This document shows positions 1 to 6,741 of a stretch of 7,315 nt of DNA, piece by piece; position 1 is the stretch's first letter, and every line of letters begins with the position of its first letter. The DNA comes from Chthonomonadaceae bacterium (GTDB lineage Bacteria; Armatimonadota; Chthonomonadetes; Chthonomonadales; Chthonomonadaceae), in contig JACMPS010000088.1 of assembly GCA_014377395.1 (NCBI GenBank), positions 1-7,315 of the forward strand, in the 5' to 3' direction. The position numbers were made by a program, and so were the translations under genes. The notes below the pieces were generated by a model. The model made no database searches and was not told the origin of the DNA. It worked only from the letters and a program-made list of their open reading frames with translations.

Positions 1-2
1 CA

Positions 3-104
3 CGCGCCGTTCCCGACTTTGCCGAACCGCGACGGCTTAGAGATTATCTGAGAGAGCGGCGGAATAAATTCGCCGCTAGTTCTGCGGACATCATTGTAGC
101 GTGA
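3..104 (+). CDS. possible 3' end of an unknown gene (partial)
   Basis: An open frame runs in from the left edge with no start in view and ends at TGA 102-104, giving 33 residues. The translation contains a charged, helix-like run (PDFAEPRRLRDYLRERRN) that reads like a protein C-terminus, but I recognise no family. Thirty-three codons without a stop can occur by chance, so the support is weak. The next gene starts 36 bases after this stop on the same strand, close enough for co-transcription if this frame is real. An imperfect dyad at 55-77 lies inside it. Confidence 0.3.
   Translation, partial: RAVPDFAEPRRLRDYLRERRNKFAASSADIIVA
55..77. repeat. imperfect inverted repeat ahead of the DUF3298 gene
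   Basis: AGCGGCG (55-61) pairs with CGCCGCT (71-77), and the pairing continues as AA/TT if one G is bulged. There is no T-run on either side, so it is not a standard intrinsic terminator. It may be an mRNA hairpin or an operator-like dyad, or simply part of the upstream reading frame. Confidence 0.35.
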
Positions 105-128
105 TCGCAAATGAGATTTACTCTATCG

Positions 129-133
129 AAGGA
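129..133 (+). promoter_or_regulatory. ribosome binding site choosing the 141 start
   Basis: AAGGA sits 7 bases before ATG 141. The in-frame ATG at 111 has no comparable site, so 141 is the preferred start. It also places the signal peptide at the true N-terminus. Confidence 0.7.
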
Positions 134-140
134 AAAAAAT

Positions 141-848
141 ATGAGAATGGGAACGGGTTTGTTGATTGGAATAATGCTGTTGAGTGGGGCGGTTTCGGTA
201 GGAGCGCAGGTGACTTACAAAACGGTGACCGCAAAAAAGAAGGGCGTGGTTTCCTCAGCAAAAATGCCTGTTTTTCGAGCGAAAACCCCGGTTGCCGCGC
301 TTGCAAATCAGACTTTGTTCGCGTTTGTAAAGAAAGGGCAAACGGCATTTCTAAAAGAAAATTCCGCCCCCCCGAAAGGCTTCCCTGTTCCTGACTATTC
401 GCAGGAATACATAGCGAAAACGCATTACAACTATGCGCCGCGTTTGATCTCCGTCGAGGTGGGTGTTTCGTTTTATACGGGAGGCGCACACCCCGGCTAC
501 GCCGTGCAGTGCTTTAACTTCGGCAATATAGACGGCAAGGTGAAGCGTCTGGGGCTACTTGATCTGTTCAGCAAAAAAGCGGAAGCCACTGACACGCGAC
601 AGCAGATCAAGGATGCTCTGCTCAACAAATTGCACTCATTGAAGGACATCGCTTCCTTCGTCAAAGACGGCACCGTAACTGATCTTACAAACGCTCAACT
701 CGATAATTTCGTTATCCTGTCGGACGGGTTGGAGTTTATCTTTTCGCCTTACGAAGTCGGCTCCTGGGCAGAAGGCACGATCACCGTCAAACTCTCTGTC
801 TCGGAACTCGGCTCTGAATTCCGCAAAATGTTACTCTTTGCACGATAG
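141..848 (+). CDS. secreted DUF4163/DUF3298 (PdaC/RsiV-like) protein
   Basis: This encodes 235 residues from ATG 141; an ATG at 111 would add ten residues but lacks a ribosome site. The N-terminus is a clear Sec signal peptide: MRMG, a hydrophobic core to about residue 18, and cleavage probably after VGA at 20-22. The region at about 30-105 fits the DUF4163 part. The rest carries the DUF3298 signature: YTGGAHP at 112-118, FNF at 125-127, a GLLDLF element near 138-143 and PYEVGSWAEG at 203-212. In Bacillus this module forms the extracytoplasmic part of the anti-sigma factor RsiV, which binds lysozyme, and the N-terminal domain of the deacetylase PdaC. There is no sigma-factor neighbour, no cytoplasmic anti-sigma domain and no deacetylase domain here. 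The protein is therefore a stand-alone exported copy, probably binding a wall component or protein ligand. Its exact role is unknown. Confidence 0.85.
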   Translation: MRMGTGLLIGIMLLSGAVSVGAQVTYKTVTAKKKGVVSSAKMPVFRAKTPVAALANQTLFAFVKKGQTAFLKENSAPPKGFPVPDYSQEYIAKTHYNYAPRLISVEVGVSFYTGGAHPGYAVQCFNFGNIDGKVKRLGLLDLFSKKAEATDTRQQIKDALLNKLHSLKDIASFVKDGTVTDLTNAQLDNFVILSDGLEFIFSPYEVGSWAEGTITVKLSVSELGSEFRKMLLFAR

Positions 849-879
849 TGCCCTTCGCTTTACAGAGGAATATCGTGCA
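839..879 (+). repeat. 9-bp perfect inverted repeat over a stop codon
   Basis: TGCACGATA (839-847) and TATCGTGCA (871-879) are perfect reverse complements separated by 23 bases. The left arm includes the first two bases of the TAG stop at 846-848. No T-run follows on the plus strand, so it is not a classical intrinsic terminator. It could protect the transcript's 3' end or act as a factor-dependent terminator. Confidence 0.5.
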
Positions 880-978
880 TAACAATGACCTCTTCTCTCC
901 CATGAAATCCTTTATTTCTGCGATTTCAAGGTAGAGATACGCATCACAGGAAGTTTTTGCTCGAAAGGCAAAGTCAAC

Positions 979-2190
979 ATGAAACCACTTTGTCGCCCCC
1001 GACTTGCCGTTAACTTAATCGGGCAACTGTGGTGTCTAAGTTTTCTGCTTGCCGGAATGATGGCTTTCCCTCAAAGTAAAGGGGAGAAAGACAGAGTCTA
1101 CCCCTTTACCTCCAAGTCCAGACTTAGACCGACACAAACCAAAAATTGTGAGGGGCAGGCAAGCATCAATCAGAAACTGCCCCGCTATCGTCTGGAGAAG
1201 TCTCCTGCTCCTGTGCTGGGATGGCGGCTAAGTTCGATCAACAACCTCGGTCAGTACACTGCTTACCAAGGAGGTTCCCATCTTACTTCTTATCCTTTCT
1301 ACTTTGCTCAGGGCAAAAGTCATGACCTGTCCACCTTTTTCACTAAGGACGGTGTAGGGGTCGCTATCAACAATCGGGGCGAGATCGCCGGAACTCGCGT
1401 AACGATCATTGAAAAACATGGGGAAATGAAAAGTGACGAGGTCTACCGCTCTCGTGCGGTGCTTTTACGCAAGGGGAAGTTGCAAGATTTGGGAACTCTT
1501 AAAAATAAGGACAGCTCTGCGGTAGACCTCAACGATCAGGGAGATGTTGTAGGCAATGCTGATAATGGATCAGGCATCGACCGGGCTTTTCTCTACCATC
1601 GTGGAAAAGTGAGAGGGTTAGGAACTCTGGGGGGTTCTAGCAGTCAAGCCCACGCCATCAATAACAAGCGGCAGATTGTTGGAAACGCAGATACCTCACA
1701 GAGAACTGAGGAGCAGATACCAATCCATCATGCGTTTTTGTGGGAGAAGGGAAAGATGCACGATCTTGGAACTCTCGGTGGCGAATATAGCGACGCCCTG
1801 GATATCAATGATCGAGGTGAGGTCGTCGGCTTTTCATGGCTGAAGAGAAAAAGAGGAGCGGGATTTGTTGTCCGTGCCTTTCTCTATCGTCAGGGCAAAA
1901 TGAAAGCATTGCCCACTCCTGCAGGATGGGAGAGCCGTGCCTTCGCCATCAATCGTTCGGGCGATATTGTCGGAATGATTTTTTGTCAGGAAAAGTTTCT
2001 CTACCATGCCGCGCTGTGGTCTCATGGAAAGGTCTACGATCTGAACACTCTGGTATCGGACAAGGGGGGCAGAAACCTGGAAAGTGCTGACGGGATGAAT
2101 GACCGGGGGCAAATCTTCGGCACAAGTAAGGACGGTCTCTTTTTGCTAACGCCTTACACGGAACAAAAAATGGAGGCTACAAGAGAATGA
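979..2190 (+). CDS. secreted HAF-repeat beta-propeller protein
   Basis: This encodes 403 residues. The N-terminus has a basic stretch and a hydrophobic segment at about 10-29 that looks like a signal peptide, with possible cleavage after MMA at 27-29. The rest is at least six copies of a unit of about 34 residues with the pattern (H/R)AFLw..GK..DLGTLgG..S.A..IN..G.IVG. They lie at about 105-138, 159-192, 202-235, 251-284, 299-332 and 343-381, and a partial unit near 79-95 may close the ring. This is the HAF extracellular repeat pattern, expected to fold as a beta-propeller outside the cytoplasm. HAF-repeat proteins have no settled biochemical role, and no catalytic motif is visible. The ribosome site is modest (AAAGG at 963-967, about 11 bases from ATG). 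The gene overlaps the next one by ATGA. I see no convincing promoter in 849-978. Confidence 0.85.
   Translation: MKPLCRPRLAVNLIGQLWCLSFLLAGMMAFPQSKGEKDRVYPFTSKSRLRPTQTKNCEGQASINQKLPRYRLEKSPAPVLGWRLSSINNLGQYTAYQGGSHLTSYPFYFAQGKSHDLSTFFTKDGVGVAINNRGEIAGTRVTIIEKHGEMKSDEVYRSRAVLLRKGKLQDLGTLKNKDSSAVDLNDQGDVVGNADNGSGIDRAFLYHRGKVRGLGTLGGSSSQAHAINNKRQIVGNADTSQRTEEQIPIHHAFLWEKGKMHDLGTLGGEYSDALDINDRGEVVGFSWLKRKRGAGFVVRAFLYRQGKMKALPTPAGWESRAFAINRSGDIVGMIFCQEKFLYHAALWSHGKVYDLNTLVSDKGGRNLESADGMNDRGQIFGTSKDGLFLLTPYTEQKMEATRE
2172..2176 (+). promoter_or_regulatory. ribosome binding site inside the HAF gene for the next gene
   Basis: GGAGG lies 10 bases before ATG 2187, within the last codons of the HAF-repeat gene. 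With the ATGA stop/start overlap it points to coupled translation of the two proteins. Confidence 0.6.
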
Positions 2191-2582
2191 AATTTACTGT
2201 TTGGGGTGAAAACGGTTGTTTATCCGCTTTGTTCGATCACAAATGGATTAAGGAAGAGCAGGTGCTTGTGTTTTTGATCACGATAGAAGTTGATCACCAG
2301 AACATTTATCTATCCTCCACGCTTTTCCGAAAAGACCTGTTGATCTTTAGAAGAGACCTCCTCAGCCTCTACGAAAACCCAACCGGGAGCCTTGACCTGG
2401 CATTTCATGGACAGTCATTAACGATGAACGCAGTACGTAACCCTCTGGGTCACATTCACTGGAATGTAAGTGTGGAGTTGAGGGGCGAAATTGATCTCTC
2501 CCCGAAATTTTCGTTGAGAGCGGATAGAACGTATTTGCCTGATCTCATTGATCAGATCAATGTTATCCTTGAAAGTACCTGA
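2187..2582 (+). CDS. WapI-type immunity-like protein
   Basis: This is a 131-residue cytoplasmic protein with no signal peptide or membrane segment. Its layout resembles proteins annotated as WapI-family immunity proteins: an N-terminal strand pair, then F.KDLLIFRRDLLSLYENPTGSLDLAF at about 47-73, a G.IHWNV.VEL strand near 88-98, and a closing D.TYLPDLIDQINVIL helix at about 113-128. In Bacillus WapI neutralises the toxic tip of the WapA wall protein, but most relatives have no known partner. The ATG overlaps the stop of the HAF-repeat gene (ATGA), so the two products are probably made in fixed ratio. The neighbour has no visible toxin domain, so an immunity role is only a family-name inference. 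The assignment rests on remembered pattern, not alignment; membership in another small uncharacterised family is possible. Confidence 0.6.
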   Translation: MKFTVWGENGCLSALFDHKWIKEEQVLVFLITIEVDHQNIYLSSTLFRKDLLIFRRDLLSLYENPTGSLDLAFHGQSLTMNAVRNPLGHIHWNVSVELRGEIDLSPKFSLRADRTYLPDLIDQINVILEST

Positions 2583-2610
2583 AAACGCGAGGGGGTAACG
2601 GTCAGGGCAA

Positions 2611-2616
2611 AAGGAG
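2611..2616 (+). promoter_or_regulatory. strong ribosome binding site for the 37-residue peptide
   Basis: AAGGAG is placed 6 bases before ATG 2623, an optimal arrangement. It is the main argument that this very short frame is translated. Confidence 0.7.
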
Positions 2617-2622
2617 TTGAAA

Positions 2623-2736
2623 ATGAAAAAAAGTTCATGGGATCCGCCCCCTACAAAAGAGGCTGTCTTTCTCCCCGTCTTAGTCTTTCTGTTGATTGTT
2701 AGCCTAATCCTGTTCTGGTTGAATGGAAAATGGTAG
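2623..2736 (+). CDS. 37-residue single-pass membrane peptide
   Basis: ATG 2623 to TAG 2734-2736. The peptide has a short polar N-terminus (MKKSSWDPPPTKEA), then an uninterrupted hydrophobic segment of about 18 residues at about 15-33 rich in V, L, I and F, and ends NGKW. This is a typical small single transmembrane helix. The AAGGAG site 6 bases upstream is the best in this gene block. The start lies 40 bases after the stop of the 131-residue gene on the same strand, so the two are probably co-transcribed. I recognise no family. It could be an accessory subunit or regulator of a membrane complex. Its proline-rich N-terminus and lack of a charged tail make it less toxin-like than the 41-residue peptide at 6916. 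Confidence 0.7.
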   Translation: MKKSSWDPPPTKEAVFLPVLVFLLIVSLILFWLNGKW

Positions 2737-2879
2737 CCTGAATACGCTCTCTTGTGGAGGACAAAGCCATTAAAATTGCCTCTGTTCGAGTGAGAACGAG
2801 AAGGAGTGCCAGGAGAGATTCGACCTTCGATCCTGATCATACGTGCTTGAGAAAATAGCCTCAAGGAAAGATTACTACT
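2737..2879 (+). other. gap with weak hairpin before the last plus-strand gene
   Basis: There is no gene I can support here. TAAAAT at 2771-2776 is one base off a consensus -10 but has no -35 at a proper distance. A 6-bp perfect hairpin, CTTGAG (2846-2851) with CTCAAG (2860-2865), ends at the AAGG that probably serves as ribosome site for the gene at 2880. Folding could therefore partly hide that site. Confidence 0.4.
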
Positions 2880-3416
2880 ATGCAAGGTTGGATGACTGTA
2901 CTCCTTATCAATTTCTTTTTGCTGACCCAAATTTATCCTTTGCCACCTTCCCAAAACCCGCAACTTATCAACTCTCAAGAGGCAATTGCTCTGGCATTGA
3001 AAGCAGCAACAGGTAAATCGTTGTTTCAACAATACTTGATGGTAAATTTCAGACAGCTAAAAAATAGCACCGCTCAGGTGATTTTTTACTCTGTGGATGG
3101 TCAAGGGAAGTCTGTAGAGGCAGGGAGGGTAGTGATTACAAAATCCGAATTAAAAACATCTGTCGAAACGAGTGGCTTTCCCCTGACTCAGAATTCGACA
3201 ACGCTGGATGAGTACGATCTCGCCGTCATTAAAGCCTATGAGTATTTGACAACGAAAAAGGTAAAACTTCAGGACTTTGAAATTTCCGTCAGTAAGACAG
3301 AGCAATCTACGAAAACAGCTAAATCTCACGACGTTTTCTTTAAGCGTATCCCCTTCCAATTTGAGGCAGCCTGGTTGGCTAAAGTCAAAATCTCTCTTAA
3401 CGTTTCCGGTCTCTGA
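2880..3416 (+). CDS. unrecognised exported protein
   Basis: This encodes 178 residues. The N-terminus has a hydrophobic stretch at about 5-19 (MTVLLINFFLLTQIY), consistent with a signal peptide or a signal anchor; cleavage is unclear. A helix-forming segment follows (NSQEAIALALKAATGKS, about 31-47), loosely recalling the first helix of PepSY-like domains. After it come alternating strands with a central acidic helix (LDEYDLAVIKAYEYL, about 108-122) and a strand-rich end. I cannot assign a family. Two starts are possible: ATG 2880, with AAGGA 12 bases away, or ATG 2892, with AAGG only 4 bases away; the longer is listed. It follows the 37-residue peptide gene by 143 bases and may belong to the same transcript. 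Base composition looks more AT-rich than tyrS and the helicase gene. Confidence 0.7.
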   Translation: MQGWMTVLLINFFLLTQIYPLPPSQNPQLINSQEAIALALKAATGKSLFQQYLMVNFRQLKNSTAQVIFYSVDGQGKSVEAGRVVITKSELKTSVETSGFPLTQNSTTLDEYDLAVIKAYEYLTTKKVKLQDFEISVSKTEQSTKTAKSHDVFFKRIPFQFEAAWLAKVKISLNVSGL

Positions 3417-3501
3417 TCGTATGAGGTTAATTATTTTGTCTCGCAACCTAGAGAGCAATCATTGAGGAGACACACCTGTCACGTTAGGAGAGTTGGAACA
3501 G

Positions 3502-3538
3502 AAAAAAGCGGATCAAAAACAGTGTTTCTGATCCGCTT
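3502..3538 (-). terminator. intrinsic terminator of the helicase gene
   Basis: The arms 3506-3520 and 3524-3538 form a 15-bp stem with one A-C mismatch and a 3-base loop. On the minus strand the stem runs into six T (complement of 3502-3507). It begins about 22 bases after the helicase stop. On the plus strand no T-run follows, so it should act mainly on minus-strand transcripts. Confidence 0.88.
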
Positions 3539-3560
3539 GAGTTCAGGTCAATGCAAAGGA

Positions 3561-5285
3561 CTATCGGTCATCTTTGGGACGGGCGACATCCGCGCGGACT
3601 TTGCGTCCACGCAACTTTGTGTTGTTGAGAGCGGAAATCACACGGGACGCATCACGCTCTGGGACCTCCACATACGAACTGCGGTCGAAGATTTCAATGG
3701 CTCCAACCGATTTACCGGAAAGACCCGCTTCGTTGGCAATTGCTCCCACAATGTCACCGGGACGCACATTGTCAAAGCGTCCGATTTGCAGAAAAATACG
3801 TACCATTCCCACTTCGGCACGGGCATCCGTCTCACGGGCGGCGTCCAAGTCAAAGTCGGTCAGGCGGCGGCTTTTCCAGAGCAGATTCATGGCGGCGGCG
3901 GCGATCTCGCCTGTCGTCCAGTCCGTCTTCTCCGTAATTGCTTCCACAATCAATGCCTCGCGGTCAAAGTCACCAAGTTCCAGAGCGGCTTCGACTTCCT
4001 TCTGAAATCGCTCACGGTGTCGGCGAGCGATGTCGGCGGGAGTCGGAACCTGCGCTTGCCCAATCGGGGCTTTGATCTGCTTTTCCAGCATTTTGATCTG
4101 ATGACGGTCACGCGGAGTCACCAGTGTAATCGCATCGCCCGAACGTCCAGCTCTTCCGGTTCGCCCGATGCGGTGGATGTAACTCTCCGTGTCCCAGGGC
4201 AGATCGAAGTTGAAAACGTGCGTGACCTGATCAATGTCAAGACCACGAGCGGCAACGTCGGTGGCAACGAGAATTTCGGCTTTGCCGGAGCGGAAACGCC
4301 CCATCACGCGGTCACGCAACGTCTGATTCATGTCTCCGTGCAGAGTTTCGGCATTAAAGCCTTTGTTTTGCAGTGCTTCTCCGAGGTCGTCCACGTCCTT
4401 CTTCGTTTTGCAGAAGATAATTGCACTTTTCGGCTCTTCCATATCAAGGATACGGAGCAGGGCTTCCTGTTTGCGGGAGTTTGGGACTTCGTAGTAAGTT
4501 TGTGTGATTCGAGCAACGGTACGCTCTTTCGGCTGAATCTTGATGTGATAAGGATTCTTCATCGTCTCGTTGGCGAGAGCCGCAATACGCGGCGGCATCG
4601 TTGCGGAGAAGAGCGCGGTCTGCCGTTGCTTCGGCGCACTTTTGAGAATTTCCTCTACATCTTCGATAAAACCCATCTGGAGCATTTCGTCGGCTTCGTC
4701 AAGAGCCACATATTGAATGTCGCTCAGGTCAAGTGTTCCACGTCGAATGTGATCCAGCACACGCCCCGGTGTTCCCACGACGATGTGCGCCCCGGCTTCA
4801 AGAGCGCGGAACTGGCGGTCAATGGGTTGTCCGCCATAAACGGCAACCACACGAATCCGACAGAATTTGCTGAGATGGCGCGTTTCCGCAGACACCTGCA
4901 AGCAGAGTTCACGGGTCGGCAAAAGCACAATCGCCTGTGGCTTGCGCTTGTCCGGGTCAATAAGTTGTGCAAGCGGCAAAGCAAATGCCGCGGTTTTTCC
5001 CGTTCCGGTTTGTGCTTGACCGATCAGATCACGCCCGGTGAGAAAGAAAGGAATTGCTTCCGATTGAATGGGGGTTGGTTGCGTGAAACCCGACTCTGCG
5101 ATAGCACGCAAGAGTGGTTCGCCTAGACCCAACGCGGCAAACGCAGCGGGAAGTCCGGACGCGAGGGGGGTTTCAATTTCTAAATCTATTTCCGGTTCGG
5201 CAACGGGCGTCGTGAGCGCGGCGGATTCGGGGCGTTCTTCGACGGTTGCAACGGACTTTTCTTTTTTCGCCATGCGGCTAATCAT
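3561..5285 (-). CDS. deaD: DEAD-box RNA helicase, DeaD/CsdA type
   Basis: This encodes 574 residues with every DEAD-box motif: Q motif GFTQPTPIQ 66-74, motif I AQTGTGKT 91-98, Ia PTREL 123-127, GG 151-152, Ib TPGR 172-175, II DEAD 196-199, III SAT 227-229, IV IIFCKT 289-294, V ATDVAARGLDID 341-352 and VI HRIGRTGRAG 371-380. After a linker, residues about 493-570 match the DbpA-type RNA-binding domain, including RPGDIVGAIANEAG and the G.IEIFDRSSYVEVPE core. It is an ATP-dependent RNA-unwinding protein; relatives act in ribosome assembly and mRNA remodelling, notably in the cold. The N-terminal 45 residues are low-complexity and acidic. The start is uncertain: ATG 5285 has AAGGAG only one base away, while ATG 5273 (MAKKEKS) has it 13 bases away. 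An extended -10 lies upstream and a strong terminator downstream, so the gene is probably monocistronic. Confidence 0.95.
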   Translation of the reverse strand: MISRMAKKEKSVATVEERPESAALTTPVAEPEIDLEIETPLASGLPAAFAALGLGEPLLRAIAESGFTQPTPIQSEAIPFFLTGRDLIGQAQTGTGKTAAFALPLAQLIDPDKRKPQAIVLLPTRELCLQVSAETRHLSKFCRIRVVAVYGGQPIDRQFRALEAGAHIVVGTPGRVLDHIRRGTLDLSDIQYVALDEADEMLQMGFIEDVEEILKSAPKQRQTALFSATMPPRIAALANETMKNPYHIKIQPKERTVARITQTYYEVPNSRKQEALLRILDMEEPKSAIIFCKTKKDVDDLGEALQNKGFNAETLHGDMNQTLRDRVMGRFRSGKAEILVATDVAARGLDIDQVTHVFNFDLPWDTESYIHRIGRTGRAGRSGDAITLVTPRDRHQIKMLEKQIKAPIGQAQVPTPADIARRHRERFQKEVEAALELGDFDREALIVEAITEKTDWTTGEIAAAAMNLLWKSRRLTDFDLDAARETDARAEVGMVRIFLQIGRFDNVRPGDIVGAIANEAGLSGKSVGAIEIFDRSSYVEVPERDASRVISALNNTKLRGRKVRADVARPKDDR

Positions 5286-5308
5286 TCTCCTTGTGACTTA
5301 CAAACTCT

Positions 5309-5317
5309 AGTATACCA
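5309..5317 (-). promoter_or_regulatory. extended -10 promoter for the helicase gene
   Basis: On the minus strand the sequence reads TGG-TATACT, a TGn extended -10 with 5 of 6 consensus bases. There is no good -35 at 17 bases, as is common for extended -10 promoters. The predicted start near 5302 leaves a leader of about 17 bases to ATG 5285 or 29 bases to ATG 5273. Confidence 0.5.
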
Positions 5318-5348
5318 TACGTGAGAGAAGAGGGAATGATAGCGAAAT

Positions 5349-5364
5349 TGAAACCGGGGTTTCA
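5349..5364. repeat. 7-bp dyad between tyrS and the helicase gene
   Basis: TGAAACC (5349-5355) and GGTTTCA (5358-5364) are perfect reverse complements around GG. On the minus strand it is followed by only three T, so it would be at best a weak tyrS terminator. It could equally be an operator, since it lies about 30 bases upstream of the helicase -10. Confidence 0.4.
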
Positions 5365-5430
5365 CACTCCTTTTGTCAACCTTTATTCGGCAACCCTATA
5401 CATTTCTTCTCGCTGTAAATCCCCTCCCCG

Positions 5431-6702
5431 TCACTCTCCCAACGACCCCGTTTTCACACGTAAAAAACGTTTAGCTCCCACTTTGATCACGGCATCCGTT
5501 AGAGAGGCAGGGGCAAATGCGGTTTTCGAATCAGTCAATTTCTCACCGTTAAGACTGACGCCGCCCTGATCAATCAGACGGCGGGCTTCCCCGGTTCCCT
5601 TTGCGAGTCCCGCTTCCATGAGGAGTTTGGCGATCCAGATTTTGCTTTCGGTTAGCAGATCGGAAGTCAAGACGAATTCCGGCATTTCGGTCGGAACTTG
5701 CCCCTTTGCATGAATTTGGTTCCATTCGACATGAGCGCGTTCCGCTTCCTCAGCACTGTGGTAGAGCGCAATAATTTCTTTTGCAAGGCGGCTTTTGATC
5801 TCTTTCGGGTTGACGGCTCCACTTTCGACGTCCTCAATCAGACGGTCAATTTCTTCGAGTGGCACATCCGTGCAAAGCGTAAAATAATCACGCATCATTA
5901 CGTCGGAAATCGAAAGCAACTTGCCGTACATCACATCGGCACTTTCGGCAATCCCCACATAATTACCGAGTGATTTGGACATCTTCTTCACGCCATCCAA
6001 CCCGACTAAAAGCGGCATGAACAGGGCAATTTGCGGGTCTTGCCCCATCTCTTTTTGCAGATCACGCCCCGCCAGAATGTTAAAAGTTTGATCCTGTCCG
6101 CCCATTTCCACGTCTGCCTCGATTGCCACCGAATCGTAAGCCTGAGCAAGCGGATAAAGCAGTTCGTGAAGCGAAATCGGTTGGTGTGAGGCATAGCGAT
6201 TCGCAAAATCGTCTCGTTGCAACACCTGCGCCACCGTCATCTTCGAGGCAAGCTTCACCACTCCCGCAAAATCGAGTTTGCCGAGCCAGTCGCCGTTAAA
6301 GCGCACGGTCGTTTTATCGCGGTTCAGCACACGCGACAGTTGATCTACGTAGGTGGTTGCGTTCTCTGCAATCTCTTCGGGGGAGAGCATAGGGCGCGTC
6401 GCCGAACGCCCGGAAGGATCACCGATCAGCGTTGTGTAGTCACCGATAATGATAATAACTTGATGCCCTAAATCTTGAAATTGGCGTAGTTTCCGCAACA
6501 CAACCGCAAAGCCCAGATGAATATCGGGAGCGGTTGGGTCAAGTCCGAGTTTGATGTTGAGGGGTTTGCCCGTCTTTTCGGACTTGAGCAGTTTCTCGAT
6601 CAGACCATTCTCTGGCACAACGCCGGAGGCTCCCCGCTTCAGGCTTTCCGCTTGTTTGAGCAGATGTTCGGGGATCGGGTCAGAGGGTGGTGAGGGTTGC
6701 AC
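5431..6702 (-). CDS. tyrS: tyrosyl-tRNA synthetase
   Basis: This encodes 423 residues from GTG 6702. It charges tRNA-Tyr with tyrosine in the cytoplasm using ATP. It is a class I synthetase: a HIGH-type motif read as HLGF at 62-65 after GLDPTAPDI, the tyrosine-site region QAYDSVAIEADVEMGGQDQ at 187-205, KMSKS at 240-244, and a C-terminal S4-like RNA-binding domain at about 354-420 with the pattern KLLMEAGLA..TGEARRLIDQGGVSLNG. Length is normal for the family. The frame stays open upstream to an ATG at 6873. That extension is a hydrophobic, low-quality stretch containing the promoter, so I reject it. GTG 6702 has AAGGA 8 bases upstream. The usual last histidine of HIGH is phenylalanine here, a mild variant. 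No T-box leader is visible. Confidence 0.95.
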   Translation of the reverse strand: MQPSPPSDPIPEHLLKQAESLKRGASGVVPENGLIEKLLKSEKTGKPLNIKLGLDPTAPDIHLGFAVVLRKLRQFQDLGHQVIIIIGDYTTLIGDPSGRSATRPMLSPEEIAENATTYVDQLSRVLNRDKTTVRFNGDWLGKLDFAGVVKLASKMTVAQVLQRDDFANRYASHQPISLHELLYPLAQAYDSVAIEADVEMGGQDQTFNILAGRDLQKEMGQDPQIALFMPLLVGLDGVKKMSKSLGNYVGIAESADVMYGKLLSISDVMMRDYFTLCTDVPLEEIDRLIEDVESGAVNPKEIKSRLAKEIIALYHSAEEAERAHVEWNQIHAKGQVPTEMPEFVLTSDLLTESKIWIAKLLMEAGLAKGTGEARRLIDQGGVSLNGEKLTDSKTAFAPASLTDAVIKVGAKRFLRVKTGSLGE

Positions 6703-6710
6703 GGGTCGGT

Positions 6711-6715
6711 TCCTT
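6711..6715 (-). promoter_or_regulatory. ribosome binding site setting the tyrS GTG start
   Basis: On the minus strand AAAAAGGAA includes AAGGA ending 8 bases before GTG 6702. No other start between here and the S/T/K-rich N-terminus has such a site. Confidence 0.75.
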
Positions 6716-6741
6716 TTTCTGAGAGGGTGAGTTGCTTTTTT

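Noticed and set aside
118..489. A 123-codon minus-strand frame opposite the DUF3298 gene
   Set aside because: Low-complexity basic translation, antisense to a protein with a signal peptide and conserved motifs.
2769..2858. A possible ATT-started 29-codon basic peptide after GGAGG at 2756-2760
   Set aside because: ATT starts are very rare, and no membrane or domain pattern supports the frame.
2418..3032. A 204-codon minus-strand frame crossing the 131-residue gene, the 37-residue gene and the gap
   Set aside because: It overlaps three better-supported plus-strand features, starts at a non-ATG codon and shows no family pattern.
3462..5126. A 554-codon open frame on the plus strand opposite the helicase gene
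   Set aside because: It is antisense to a fully conserved DEAD-box protein, has no recognisable domain, and overlaps the helicase terminator. It follows from the codon choice of the helicase gene.
5282..5365. A 27-codon minus-strand frame from GTG 5365 whose stop overlaps the helicase ATG 5285
   Set aside because: The ribosome site is only one or two bases from the GTG, the peptide has no pattern, and the extended -10 promoter lies inside the frame. Translational coupling by ATGA overlap is possible but unsupported.
5351..5379. TTGACA at 5374-5379 on the minus strand as a promoter
   Set aside because: The -35 is perfect, but the sequence at 16-18 bases spacing (CGGTTT region) is not an acceptable -10.
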